From: Symbiodinium natans | Taxonomy: Eukaryota > Sar > Dinophyceae > Suessiales > Symbiodiniaceae | Length of the DNA: 37,500 nucleotides | Assembly (NCBI GenBank): GCA_905221605.1 | Contig: CAJNDS010002223.1 | Span: 1 to 37,500 of the forward strand | Reading direction: 5' to 3' | Shown here: positions 28,078 to 36,794 of the stretch, one piece after another | Position numbering within the stretch: the stretch's first letter is position 1 | Layout of the letters: every line of letters begins with the position of its first letter | Position numbers and translations under genes: made by a program | The notes under the pieces: generated by a model | What the model was told of the DNA's origin: nothing | The model's input: the letters and a program-made list of their open reading frames with translations, nothing else | The model's database searches: none

Positions 28078-29374
28078 TCTGAACCCGGCCAAAAGGCACT
28101 GGAACTCTTCGTCTGCCAAAACCTCCTTCGGGTTGTGGAGGGCGTAGGGCTCAGCGCACAATCCGTCAAGTTGAGGCCAACATCCACCCGGAATTCAAGG
28201 CCTATACCCTAAACCCTAAACCCTAAACCCTGAACCCTAAACCCTAAACCCTAAACCCTAAGCCCCCACCTCCACGTGGTTGGGAAAAATCTCCATCAGC
28301 CTCGGGGCCGCTTTCTCGGATTGGCTTCGGGGCGTTTCAGCGACACCTTGGGGTGTAGGGTTTAGGGTTTAGGGTTTAGGGCTTCGGGTTTAGGGTTTAG
28401 GGTTTAGGGTTTAGGGTTTAGGGTTTAGGGTTTAGGGTTTAGGGTTTAGGGTTTAGGGCTGTAACATATGCATGCTGTCTTCGTTCCCCTCGTTTTTGGT
28501 GGACCAACCGTTTTCATACTTCAGGAAGACGCACGAATTCCATGGAACATGTTCGTGAAAACCCCCCTGGGCTTCGTTCACTTCGTAACGAAGATCCGCT
28601 GCAAGAGCATTCCCAGAGCACGCCTATAGATGACCCCAGGGTTTAGGGTTTAGGAAAAGCACTGCAGGACTACTTCGCAAGCAATCAGCCTATGGGCCCA
28701 AAAGCGACGATGGTTCTGCAACGCCGCGAAACGCAGGAAAGAATGCGCCTGCCACGTTTTCGGGACACAGAGCGATGCAAGCCTCAAAAAGCCCACGGGA
28801 TCTAGGCGGGAGCACAAGATTTCGAGTACGGAACGTGCGCGGAACCTGCGCAAGATCGTGAGTCGGCCCTTTTGCAAGGCCAAAAGCATGCTATTTGCGA
28901 TGAAGACCAAGCCTTTAACCGCTAAAACCCTACGCACTAAGCCCTAAAACCCGAACAATTGCACACACACTCACACACAAATTGGATAATACCCTAAAAC
29001 CCTAAACCTTAACAGCCTAAACCGGGGCCGGGAACCCTAAACCCTAAACCCTTAACCTCAACCACAACGCCCTAAGGCCTACACCCTAAAAGCCCTAAAG
29101 CCCACACCCCCAAGAGACAAGCCCCTCGAGAAATCTTCTCAGGAAGCCAGTCTGCATCCCTAATCCTCCTAAACCCCATAGCCCAAAGCCGGGCAACCTC
29201 GTCAAAGCGCTCAGGCGCTCGGTGGCGAGGAACTGCTTGTACTGGTTGCTCGCAAGGTTCCTGTTTGTAGGCGCTTCTACGTAAACCCGAGCGCCTAAAC
29301 TCGCTCTGAGTCGTCAGAAACACTACCACTCTAAAGCCCGGCTCCATATCCCTAAGCTCCGCAAGGAAGGACAT
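28078..29374 (-). CDS. Spliced gene, five phase-consistent exons, function unknown
   Basis: Exons: 29374-29119 (85 codons plus 1), 28912-28674 (2 plus 79 codons), 28623-28476 (49 codons plus 1), 28346-28270 (2 plus 25 codons), 28149-28078 (24 codons, possibly longer). All four joins agree in phase. Edges are GCTT|GTCTC, AAAG|GC, GAA|GTAGTCC, CTATAG|GCG, GACA|GCATGC (GC donor), CCAAG|GT, GTGGAG|GTGGGG, GCTGAG|CCC and TTCAGA|GTGAGG. Tracts: FDEVARLWAMGFRRIRDADW, VLEILCSRLDPVGFLRLASL (loosely F-box-like), FHEHVPWNSCVFLKYENGW, RLMEIFPNHVE and YALHNPKEVLADEEFQCLLA. The ATG at 29374 has an in-frame TGA 24 bases upstream. Every intron contains heptamers, and intron 2 is only 50 bases. Further 3' exons are likely. 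I do not recognise the family. Confidence 0.6.
28204..28262. repeat. CCCTAAA array inside intron 4 of the five-exon gene
   Basis: Eight units in the CCCTAAA orientation, filling half of a 120-base intron (28269-28150). Confidence 0.93.
28353..28459. repeat. TTTAGGG array filling intron 3 of the five-exon gene
   Basis: About fifteen TTTAGGG units occupy 107 of the 129 intron bases (28475-28347). The orientation is opposite to that in intron 4 of the same gene. Confidence 0.93.
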
Positions 29375-29395
29375 CCATGAAGGCTGTCTTGGAAT

Positions 29396-29640
29396 TCAGC
29401 ATGCAAGGATGCCCCGTGAGATTTTCAACTGCCTTCCAACATGGAAGACGGATGAGACACTTCCCATGGACTTGCCAAACCAGTCCTCGTGGTTAAGAGC
29501 TCGTGTTTTCCGCAACCTTTAACTGAAGCCGAACTCGTGGCGTTCGCGAGGCTACAAAAGTGCCGAATGGGATGCTACTGGGCGTCCCAACGACTAGTGC
29601 TGCGACTGCTTGCAAAAGCGTGATGCCAAAAGACAGCTGC
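29396..29640. other. Island with competing frames
   Basis: The plus strand has an ATG frame (MPREIFNCLPTWKTDETLP) ending near 29521. The minus strand is open as well (HEDWFGKSMGSVSSVFHVGR) and reaches the TGA just upstream of the five-exon gene's ATG in the same frame. CCCTAAA array at 29640-29725. Confidence 0.35.
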
Positions 29641-29725
29641 CCTAAACCCTAAACCCTAAACCCTAAACCCTAAACCCTAAACCCTAAACCCTAAACCCTA
29701 AACCCTAAACCCTAAACCCTAAACT

Positions 29726-30210
29726 GGTATTCAGTTGTGAGTTCCGGTCTGGCGGGAGTAGTAGGGGAACAGTTGCCCAGGCTAGCCCCCAGCCTTACCC
29801 CGTCGAGATGATCAACGGGCTGTTACCCTAAACCCTAAACCCTCAGCCCCTAAACCCTAAACCCTAAAAACTAAAAACTAAACCCTAAACCCTAAACCCT
29901 AAAAACTAAACCCTAAACCCTAAACCCATCATCCCTTTGCCTTGCTCAAAAGCACTGGACCACATTCCGGAAACCCTTCGAGTCGACTTCCTTGAGTTTC
30001 CGAAAGCCCTGAGCCCCTAAGCCCGGCCAAAACCCCCCAAGAGCCCAAACAGACCCGAGATTCCTAAACCCTAAACCCTAAACCCTAAGCCCTAAGCCCT
30101 AAACCCTAAACCCCAAGCAATCAGTAGAAGAGGGATTCCCTCGACTTTGGTCTCAAAGGCACCAAGTCGCTCGACTCCAACGAAGCCCTCAATTCACGCC
30201 CTCCCCTCGG
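29726..30210. other. Arrays plus two candidate minus-strand exons
   Basis: A 20-base piece (CAG|CCCGTTGATCATCTCGACGG|GTAAGG near 29820-29800) has excellent splice edges. At about 30187-30123 the minus frame after TTGAG|GGC reads EGFVGVERLGAFETKVEGIP. CCCTAAA arrays lie at 29825-29928 and 30066-30110. Confidence 0.4.
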
Positions 30211-30211
30211 G

Positions 30212-30625
30212 GGTTTAGGGTTTAGGGTTTAGGGTTTAGGGTTTAGGGTTTAGGGTTTAGGGTGTAGGGTTTAGGGTGTAAGGGTTAGGGTTTAGGTCAA
30301 AACCTGTTGACCCTGAAAACCAGGGAATCGCTGGAGGCCACGTCCGAGAAAAAAAACCCAAAACCCTACAACCCTATTAACCCTAAACATAGCACCCCCA
30401 ATCCCCAAAAGCCCCGAAAGCCCTACAAGCCCCAAAACCCCCAAAAGCCCCAAAAGCCACAAAAGCCCCAAAAGCCCCAAAACCCCAAAAGCCCCAACAC
30501 CCATAAAAACCCAAAACCCGAAATCCCCAAATCCCAAAACCCCTAACCCCTAACCCCTGAACCCTAAACCCTAAACCCTAAACCCTAAACCCTAAACCCT
30601 AAACCCTAAACCCTAAACCCTAACC
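30212..30625. repeat. TTTAGGG array, CCCCAAAAG-type repeat, CCCTAAA array
   Basis: TTTAGGG at 30212-30295. 30400-30500 is a tandem of GCCCCAAAA/GCCACAAAA, and then CCCTAAA units run at 30555-30625. Frames on both strands here are repeat-derived. Confidence 0.85.
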
Positions 30626-30682
30626 CCAAAAACCTCGAAGCCCCTGAAGACCCTTGGCATGGAACCTCAGTGCAGCAGTCAC

Positions 30683-30715
30683 CTGGATCAGCAGCGGAGC
30701 CTCTTTGGCGCCGCC
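30683..30715 (-). CDS. Candidate micro-exon
   Basis: Eleven codons (GGAKEAPLLIQ) between CACCAAG| and CAG|GTGACT on the minus strand. The following bases stay open. The TTTAGGG array 30727-30855 begins just outside the acceptor. Confidence 0.35.
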
Positions 30716-30726
30716 CTTGGTGGTGT

Positions 30727-30855
30727 GGGGTTTAGGGTTTAGGGTTTAGGGTTTAGGGTTTAGGGTTTAGGGTTTAGGGTTTAGGGTTTAGGGTTTAGGG
30801 TTTAGGGTTTAGGGTTTAGGGTTTAGGGTCCAGGGTTTAGGGTCCAGGGTTTAAG
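30727..30855. repeat. Long near-perfect TTTAGGG array
   Basis: About sixteen identical units followed by CCAGGGTTTAGGGT variants. Confidence 0.96.
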
Positions 30856-30930
30856 GTTCGGGAGTTTCAGGGGGAGGGAATGGGTGCAGGGCATTACGGC
30901 GTTGGGCTCATTGCTTAAGTTTGCGCTCAC

Positions 30931-31555
30931 TTGAAGGGCGGCACTGTTACTTTGCCCTTGTGCACACGCCATCCCGATGAGCGACAGATCTGTGAGATCA
31001 ACACAGGCAAGGGTCCCCTTGCATACTGGGCAGTTTAGGGTTTAGGGTTTAGGGTTTCGGGTTTAGGGTTTAGGGTTTCGGGTTTAGGGTTCGGGACTGT
31101 AAGGTGGCTGCGTGGCAGTTCGTGGTGGCTGGGAGGACACATTCCTTGAAGCATCTAGCGCTCAAAGTACCGTTTGGGGTCCGGAACTGGGGCTCAGGGG
31201 CCGGGGAGTTGGGTAAACGCAGCTTAGGCAATCTCAAGCACCCGCACTTGGGATTGACTTACTTGCTGGCAAGCCCCAAGAAAAAGCACTCCCAATGCCG
31301 AGAAGCCAATTTGTTGAGGCTTCAGGGTTCCTGAGAGCTTTACAGGGTTCAGGGTTCAGGGTTTAGGGTCTAGGGTCTAGGGTCTAGGGTTTAGGGTTTA
31401 GGGTTTAGGGTTTGGGGTTTGGGGTTTAGGGTTTAGGGTTTAGGGTGGGTTTAGGGTTTAGGGTTTAGGGCCGAACTGATCTGGGCTCTCCCACCGCTAG
31501 CTTGCTGGCATCCATGAGCTTGAACCTCGGGGGGACGATGTGTTGGGCTCCCGGG
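30931..31555 (-). CDS. Spliced gene, four exons, Cys-containing product, function unknown
   Basis: Exons: 31555-31477 (1 plus 26 codons, VPPRFKLMDASKLAVGEPRS), 31319-31263 (19 codons, a hydrophobic IGFSALGVLFLGAC ending at CAA|GTAAGT), 31186 to about 31112 (25 codons, SARCFKECVLPATTNCH, after a pyrimidine-rich tract ending CCCCAG) and 30989-30931 (19 codons plus 2, ICRSSGWRVHKGKVTVPPF, after GTTGATCTCACAG, with donor GTGAGC or a stop in frame). Phases agree through the first three; the third-to-fourth join needs a GC donor. Introns 1 and 3 hold TTTAGGG arrays, while intron 2 (31262-31187) is ordinary. The hydrophobic segment and cysteines would fit a membrane or secreted protein. The 5' end is not found. 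No family is recognised. Confidence 0.48.
31340..31470. repeat. TTTAGGG array filling an intron
   Basis: Units TTTAGGG, TCTAGGG and TTTGGGG fill most of the intron 31476-31320 of the gene at 30931-31555. Confidence 0.92.
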
Positions 31556-31605
31556 CTTCTATGAGCCCACAACCCCCCCCCAAAAAGCACCCACAACCTC
31601 CCCCC

Positions 31606-31880
31606 AAACCCTAAACCCTAAACCCTAAACCCTACACCCTACACCCTAAACCCTAAACCCTAAACCCTAAACCCCAAAACAAAAACTCAAGAAAGTTTAC
31701 CGACCAGGACCCGGACAGCGAGCCCACGGCGCCGCGCTGGGCCAGGAACCTGACTCAGAGAGCGTCGAAGGGCATCGTGCGTACTGCGGGCAAAGTCTAG
31801 GGTCCCAAGGTTTAGGGTTTAGGGTTTAGGGTTTAGGGTTTAGGGTATAGGGTTTAGGGTTTAGGGTTTAAGGTTTAGGG
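31606..31880. other. Arrays around an exon-like island open on both strands
   Basis: CCCTAAA/CCCTACA at 31606-31672 and TTTAGGG at 31808-31880. The island 31680-31805 reads well on plus (PTAPRWARNLTQRASKGIV, edges GACCAG|GACC and GGCAAA|GTCTAG). On minus it reads FLAQRGAVGSLSGS in the phase needed by the gene at 30931-31555, but with an in-frame TGA upstream. Confidence 0.4.
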
Positions 31881-32068
31881 TGGGCCCTTAATTTGGGTCG
31901 CTTGCTATATGGGCTCAGGGTTTTGAGAGTTTGGTGCTTGGGAGGGGGGTTATCACTGGCTTGCGTGGGGCTTCGGAAGGGTTCAGGGCTTAACTCGGAC
32001 TTTCGGCCGGGGTTACGGGCTTGCGCTCAGAAACCAGGATTGAGGGTTTAGGGTTTAGGGTTTCGGGA

Positions 32069-32208
32069 GCTTGACAGCATCTCAGAAAAGAGGCTTGAGG
32101 GTAGGCAGAAGGTACACAGGACAAAGCCCCCTGATCAACAATCCCGACTGCGCATCGATTGCGTAAGCACCCAGTCGCCGACACCAAAGGCGCTCCCAAA
32201 ACTTTCAA
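32069..32208 (-). CDS. Candidate exon, cysteine-containing
   Basis: Minus-strand frame VSATGCLRNRCAVGIVDQGA then LSCVPSAYPQASFLRCCQ, up to a possible donor before a TTTAGGG array (32040-32065). Third-position bias is modest. No family is recognised. Confidence 0.3.
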
Positions 32209-32262
32209 CCAATAGCAAGACCTAAACCTTGAACCCTGAACCCTGAACCCTAAACCGCCTAT

Positions 32263-32400
32263 ACCCTAAAACCCTAAAACCCTAAAACCCTAAAACCCTA
32301 AAACCCTAAAACCCTAAAACCCTAAAACCCTAAAACCCTAAAACCCTAAAACCCTAAAACCCTAAAACCCTAAAACCCTAAAACCCTAAAACCCTAAACC
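32263..32400. repeat. CCCTAAAA octamer array
   Basis: About seventeen identical CCCTAAAA octamers, ending with one heptamer. This octamer forms a long pure block only here. Confidence 0.96.
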
Positions 32401-32447
32401 CCAAACCAGGTACCCCGTGGAGCACAAAAAACAAAACGAGCACAAAC

Positions 32448-33205
32448 CGCAGCTTGGCAACTTCTGGTTTGCGGAGTCGTTGGAAACGTTCTTGAGGATC
32501 CCAGCGATGTAGACCTTAAGGGCTTCGGTCGGTTTAGGGTTTAGGGTTTGGGGTTTAGGGTTTAGGGTTTCGGGTTTAGGGTTTGGGGTTTGGGGTTTAG
32601 GGTTTAGGGCTTAGGGTGTAGGGTTTAGGGTTCAGGGCTCAGGGTTTAAGGTTTCTGGCTACGGGTTTGGCCTCTACCCCCCACCGCCTCAAAGCCTCCT
32701 AAGGCCCGGGTTTGGGCTTTGAATGGCCGCTCTCAGCTCAAAATCTCCCGAGCTGAAAGATGCTCTATCCCCTCCAACCCTATCTCAATTGTGTGCCGAA
32801 GTTTGTTACTGGTAGCACCGCCTCTTGTAACATCCTAAACTGCTGGACCATCAGGGCTGCACCCTGCTGTCACACATCTCAGCCGTCACGTGTGGTGCGA
32901 GCTTGGCCCGCACCTCAGCCCATACGAAACGCACTACGCCTCATTGGCTAACCCCCTAAACCCTAAACCCTACAAACCCCAGCAACCCTGTAAAGCCTAT
33001 AAACACTATAAACCCGACAAACCCTAAAAACCCCATACACCCCATAAACCCTACAAACCCTACAAACCCCACAAACTCAATAAACCCCATAATCGCTGTG
33101 AAAGTGAAACCCTGTAAACCCCATAAACCCCTAGCTGCCCTGAACTCCTGTGCTGCAGACTCGGAGATCCGCAGCGGAGCACGCGGGATTCTCCGACTCC
33201 AGGAC
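32448..33205 (-). CDS. Candidate armadillo-like repeat protein, three exons seen
   Basis: Exons: 33205-33146 (20 codons, VLESENPACSAADLRVCSTG, edges CGTAG|G and GGA|GTTCAG), 32863-32810 (18 codons, GAALMVQQFRMLQEAVLP, edges CAGCAG|G and CCA|GTAACA) and 32522-32448 (ALKVYIAGILKNVSNDSANQ then KLPSC). Third positions are up to 90% G or C. The last exon has the armadillo-repeat pattern of a helix ending LKNxSNxSxNQ, and the helical second exon fits. The first two agree in phase; the third needs an unseen exon between. Introns contain CCCTATAAA-like (32954-33130) and TTTAGGG (32530-32655) arrays. Armadillo proteins are protein-binding scaffolds; the partner is unknown. Confidence 0.42.
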
Positions 33206-33237
33206 CTACGAGGGCGGGAACGGGATGGAGAGCTTAA

Positions 33238-33517
33238 CCCTAAACCCTGAACCGTAAACCCTAAATCCTAAACCCTAGCCCTGTGGGGGTTTAGGGTTTA
33301 GGGTTTAGGGTTTAGGGTTTAGGGTTTAGGGTTTAGGGTTTAGGGTAAAGATTATTCCTCTAGGGGTTCAGAGATTAAGGGTGCCTTGGTATGTTTCGGC
33401 AATTTAGAGAGAAAGGGCACCCGAAGCCTGGCAAAAACCTTGTTGCCCTCTTTGAGATTTCGAAAGGTGCTGTGTTTCAGAACTTTCCTAAACCCTAAAC
33501 CCTAAACCCCAAACCCT
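33238..33517. other. Arrays around a short exon-like island
   Basis: CCCTAAA at 33238-33275 and TTTAGGG at 33287-33345. In the island the minus strand has CACAG|CACC, then TFRNLKEGNK, then AAG|GTTTTT, a possible short exon. CCCTAAA follows at 33489-33517. Confidence 0.45.
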
Positions 33518-33651
33518 GGGGGTCTCAAGTTGAACTGTTGCAGCCACAGCCCAAGCCCCAGATCTGTTGGGATGCCTAGCATGCCCGAAAGCCGCAAGCC
33601 ATTTGGTCCCGTTGCTGTGGCGGCTCTTCCGGACGCAAAAGTCTCAGCCAG

Positions 33652-34701
33652 TTACACAACAAGGACAGGCTCCTCCGGAATGTCACACTGATGACCATCG
33701 TTCCTTCCGAAGCACGTCAGAAAACCATCCTTCCTGACCGCACAAGTGTGGTGTTCGCCGGTGGAGACGGCCAGAACCGGCCCCAAGTCACCCGGCACAT
33801 CGCACTGACCGAATTGGTTGAGCCCAAAGCACACCAGGCGACCGTCTGTTTTCACTGCACAGGTGTGTGATCCGCGGGCGGAGATTGTCAGAACTGGCCC
33901 TAAGTCATCCGGCACATTGCACTGGCCATCTCCGTTGTCTCCAAAGCAAACCAGGCAACCGTCGGTTTTCAGTGCACATGTGTGGCTGGAACCTGCAGAG
34001 ACCGCCAGAACTGGCCCCAAGTCGTCTGGCACGTCGCATTGACCAAATTTGTTGAGCCCGAAGCAGACCAGACGACCGTCCGCTCTCACTGCACAGGTGT
34101 GAAACCCGCCTGCGGACATTGCGAGAACTGGTCCCAAGCCATCCGGCACGTCACACTGGCCAGCGTGCTTAAATCCAAAGCACACCAGGTCACCGTGCTC
34201 TTTCAGCACGCAGGTGTGATATCCGCCTGTTGAGACTGCCGCAACTGGCCCCAGGTCATCTGGCACATCGCGGCTGTTCGAGGTATCTCCGAAGCAAACC
34301 AGGCGACCATCGTCTTTCACTGCGCATGTGCAAAGTCGGCCAGCCGAAGCTGCCCGAACTGGGCCCAAGGCTTCCGGCACATCACACTCACCATGTCGGT
34401 TGTAGCCAAAGCACACAAGAAGACCATCCGTTCTCACTGCACAGGTGTGAAGTGTGCCTGCTGATATCCTGCTGGCAACCTCCAAGTCGTGCATCGAGCA
34501 ATTCCTGCCAAGGCTCGATCGACATCGAAACACGCCCCTGTCCCTCTTCGCTGTCCATCGGTGGAACAAGCCCATAAAAACTGATTGCGATGGCGCTCCT
34601 GCTGCCAAACTCGTCGGTGGGAGTATTCGCAGCTTGCTGGCACCCAGTCCCAGGCGGTGTGTTCGTGCGGGCTGGCTGCGAGAAGCCCATAGAGAAAACA
34701 T
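33652..34701 (-). CDS. RCC1-repeat (ATS1-like) beta-propeller protein, intronless
   Basis: A 349-codon frame from ATG to TAA without interruption. After about 75 N-terminal residues (basic, with serine) come seven repeats of about 38 residues with the core HTCAVRxDGxLVCFG and the linker GQCDVPDDLGPVLAVSAG. This is the RCC1/alpha-tubulin suppressor repeat, and seven copies would make one propeller. Proteins of this type bind chromatin, GTPases or ubiquitin-pathway partners; nothing here says which. Repeats 2 and 3 are slightly degenerate (RLCTCAV, CVLKEHGD). The gene has no intron and no array inside 1.05 kb, unlike every neighbour. Alternative starts within the frame exist. No poly(A) remnant or leader remnant was noticed next to it. 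Confidence 0.85.
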   Translation of the reverse strand: MFSLWASRSQPARTHRLGLGASKLRILPPTSLAAGAPSQSVFMGLFHRWTAKRDRGVFRCRSSLGRNCSMHDLEVASRISAGTLHTCAVRTDGLLVCFGYNRHGECDVPEALGPVRAASAGRLCTCAVKDDGRLVCFGDTSNSRDVPDDLGPVAAVSTGGYHTCVLKEHGDLVCFGFKHAGQCDVPDGLGPVLAMSAGGFHTCAVRADGRLVCFGLNKFGQCDVPDDLGPVLAVSAGSSHTCALKTDGCLVCFGDNGDGQCNVPDDLGPVLTISARGSHTCAVKTDGRLVCFGLNQFGQCDVPGDLGPVLAVSTGEHHTCAVRKDGFLTCFGRNDGHQCDIPEEPVLVV

Positions 34702-34975
34702 CTCTATGTTAGTTACTATACTCGCCTTAGAACCTGAATACTATCTAAAAATATTCCCTTGGGCTTTATACAAATAAAATGAAACAATCAGGGGGCTATA
34801 GATTAAGTCTTAAACTTATAAGGTCCCGCCAGGATGAGAACGTGTCTGGATGCGCACACATTTCATCTACGTCGGAAGCATACAGATCCAAACAAGGCTC
34901 AGGGCTTGGAGATCAAGTCCAGTCTTCAAGTCACGCGCGTGCCGCGTGCGGAACACTCTAAACCCCCTGAAGCAT
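34702..34975. other. AT-rich upstream flank of the RCC1-repeat gene
   Basis: 34702-34830 is notably AT-rich (for example ATCTAAAAATATTCCC and ACAAATAAAATGAAAC), unlike the rest of the window, and would hold the promoter or 5' leader. No motif can be named. Confidence 0.4.
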
Positions 34976-34979
34976 CGCG

Positions 34980-35085
34980 GTTTAGGCTTTAGGGTTTAGG
35001 GTTTAGGGTTTAGGGTTTAAGGTTTAAGGTTTAGGGTTTAGGGTTTAGGGTTTAGGGTTTAGGGTTTAGGGTTTAGGGTTTAGGG
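34980..35085. repeat. TTTAGGG array
   Basis: About fifteen units, three of them TTTAAGG. The following 470 bases (35090-35560) have degenerate heptamer words, no convincing exon, and the second copy of the 5881-5960 repeat at 35470-35555. Confidence 0.93.
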
Positions 35086-35560
35086 TCCGAAAGCCCTTTA
35101 GGGTTGTGCCTTAGGACTTATGAAAGTTTTTTGGGTTACCCTAAGCACTTGTGTGTTTGAGGGTTGAACCTGCCAAGATGCGAAGCCCACGCCCTGACGG
35201 AGTATCCCAAACCCTGAAGTTGTTGAGGAGTCAGGGGGTCTTGGGCTCAGGTTTTAAGAATTTAGGGGCTCAGGGCTCTCGAGCTTTGGATTGAGGATGG
35301 ATTCTTCTACCATCCCGCCTCGGCCTAAACCAGAAACCTGCGTTGAGGACTGAGGCGTGGTTAGAGGCATTTAAGGGGCTCATTGAGCTTAGGATCCCAA
35401 AGCCAGGAGCTCGAGAGCATGCTCTAAAACCTCAAACCCTCAGAAGCCCGAGGAGGAACCTAGGAATAAAAAGGGCGCCCTTTTTGGCTTTAAGGGGGTT
35501 ATAAGGGAAGCCCAACCATAAAAAGAAAAGGAAATAAGGGCCCAAGCCGGGTCACAGTAG

Positions 35561-35812
35561 CCCTAAACCCTAAACCCTAAACCCTAAACCCTAAACCCTA
35601 AACCCTAAACCCTAAACCCTAAACCCTAAACCCTAAACCCTATCTCCGACAGCTCCCACGGATGAGCCTCCAGGATGGGCTCGATGAGCTTCTCAGTCAA
35701 GAACTCGGCGTCGTAGCCTTCCTGCCAGATTTCGTAGGAGTTTAGGGTTTAGGGTTTAGGGTTTAGGGTTTAGGGTTTAGGGTGTAGGGTTTAGGGTTTA
35801 GGGTTTAGGGCT
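35561..35812. repeat. CCCTAAA and TTTAGGG arrays facing each other around an exon
   Basis: CCCTAAA at 35561-35640 (eleven units) and TTTAGGG at 35740-35812 (ten units) flank a 99-base island that reads as an exon on the minus strand. Confidence 0.93.
35639..35721 (-). CDS. Candidate exon with donor in the heptamer array
   Basis: 27 codons plus two bases between ATCTGGCAG|GAAGG and GAGATAGG|GTTTAGGG on the minus strand, reading EGYDAEFLTEKLIEPILEAH then PWELSEI. Third positions are about 85% G or C. The 5' splice site is the first unit of the array. No family is recognised. Confidence 0.5.
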
Positions 35813-35821
35813 GCCCCCAAA

Positions 35822-36062
35822 TCCGGCTGCCGTCGCAGCGCCTTCCCTTGCCACAAACAGCCAAACCGACACCCCCCCCCACGAAAGTCTCCCAGACCAT
35901 GAACTCTTCTAAGCCTCGGTCCCCTCATACCGAACAGAACCCGTTTGGGTACTTCTTTGAGTTGGCCCTTAAAGTGTCGACTTCTGCCCCGAATCAGTCC
36001 TCAAACGGCCTGGAGAAGCGGAGAGGAACTCTTCCAAAGAACCCCGACAACCCCCACATCAT
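35822..36062 (-). CDS. Candidate exons, one with an in-frame TGA
   Basis: The minus strand from ATG at 36062 reads MMWGLSGFFGRVPLRFSRPF, then a TGA at 35996-35994. It then continues in the same frame as AEVDTLRANSKKYPNGFCS to TCG|GTATGAGG (35931). A second frame, about 35908-35822, reads FMVWETFVGGGVGLAVCGKG. G+C at third positions is high in all pieces. The TGA may be a mutation, part of a 3' splice region (GACTGATTCGGGGCAG), or read through. Confidence 0.35.
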
Positions 36063-36206
36063 GGCGCTGCACGGGCCTTCTGAGAGTACTTGAAGAGCAC
36101 CTGTTCAAGCGCATTGGGGGGGGGGGGTTTGGGGCTTTAGGTTTTAGGGTTTAGGGGGAATTCTGCTCGGATGCGGGAACTGAAGATGTTTACGCGCCCA
36201 ACTCAC

Positions 36207-36314
36207 CTGCAACTTAAAGCCCAAAAAGTCCTGCAAGGTGTAGGATGTTGGGCACGTCAGGGGGATCCCGGTTCGGGTAGAAGCTCAGAGTTGCGTGGTT
36301 GACGATGAATTCCC
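36207..36314 (-). CDS. Candidate exon, probably frameshifted
   Basis: After TTGAG| the minus frame reads EFIVNHATLSFYPNRDPPDV and PNILH. A shift of one base then gives LQDFLGFKLQ ending exactly at CAG|GTGAGT. Both parts have good codon bias and splice edges, so a one-base insertion near 36238 is likely. No family is recognised. Confidence 0.4.
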
Positions 36315-36369
36315 CTCAACCCCTCACCCTCGATCCCAAGCCAAGGCAGATGTGCTGTCTCTCAGCGAC

Positions 36370-36555
36370 ACCCTAAACCCTAAACCCTAAACCCGAAACC
36401 GAAAACCCAAACCCCTAAAGAGAGGCGTGACTTCTTCGAGTCCCTGCTGGCGGACGTACTCCAAACTGCGTTGCCGCCCTAAGGGCGCCTTGATCATGTT
36501 TTGCGTTCATTTAGGGTTTAGGGTTTAGGGTTTAGGGCTTAGGGTTTAGGGTTTA
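36370..36555. repeat. Short CCCTAAA and TTTAGGG arrays
   Basis: CCCTAAA at 36370-36400 and TTTAGGG at 36508-36555. The second begins at the donor of the next exon (AAAA|GTAAACCC on minus). Confidence 0.85.
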
Positions 36556-36556
36556 C

Positions 36557-36778
36557 TTTTGAGTGCTTCACGGAATACAGAGTGCTCATGATGTCGCATT
36601 CAAGGGTTCTCAAATCCAAAAGTTGCGCAGAAGCAACTCCAATTTCCACTTCAAAGCGAAGATGTTCAGACAGACAACCTTTCACCCTTAAGCAACCAAC
36701 TTGCTTGCCAAACGTTCGCCCCCCCCCCCCCCCCCCCAACAGCTCAACAAGCACATCTTTCCCCACTACTTTCATCAA
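36557..36778 (-). CDS. Candidate exon with a G-run, function unknown
   Basis: The minus frame MMKVVGKDVLVELL leads into a G-run (17-20 bases, 36718-36737, glycines if translated) and then CLSEHLRFEVEIGVASAQLL, DLRTLECDIMSTLYSVKHS and AAAA|GTAAAC. The second half is the convincing exon; the G-run may belong to an intron before it. Codon bias is weaker than elsewhere. No family is recognised. Confidence 0.42.
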
Positions 36779-36794
36779 AGACCAAGTGAACTTA

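Noticed and set aside
35848-36093. 81-codon plus-strand ORF
   Set aside because: The minus strand over the same bases has better third-position bias and splice edges.
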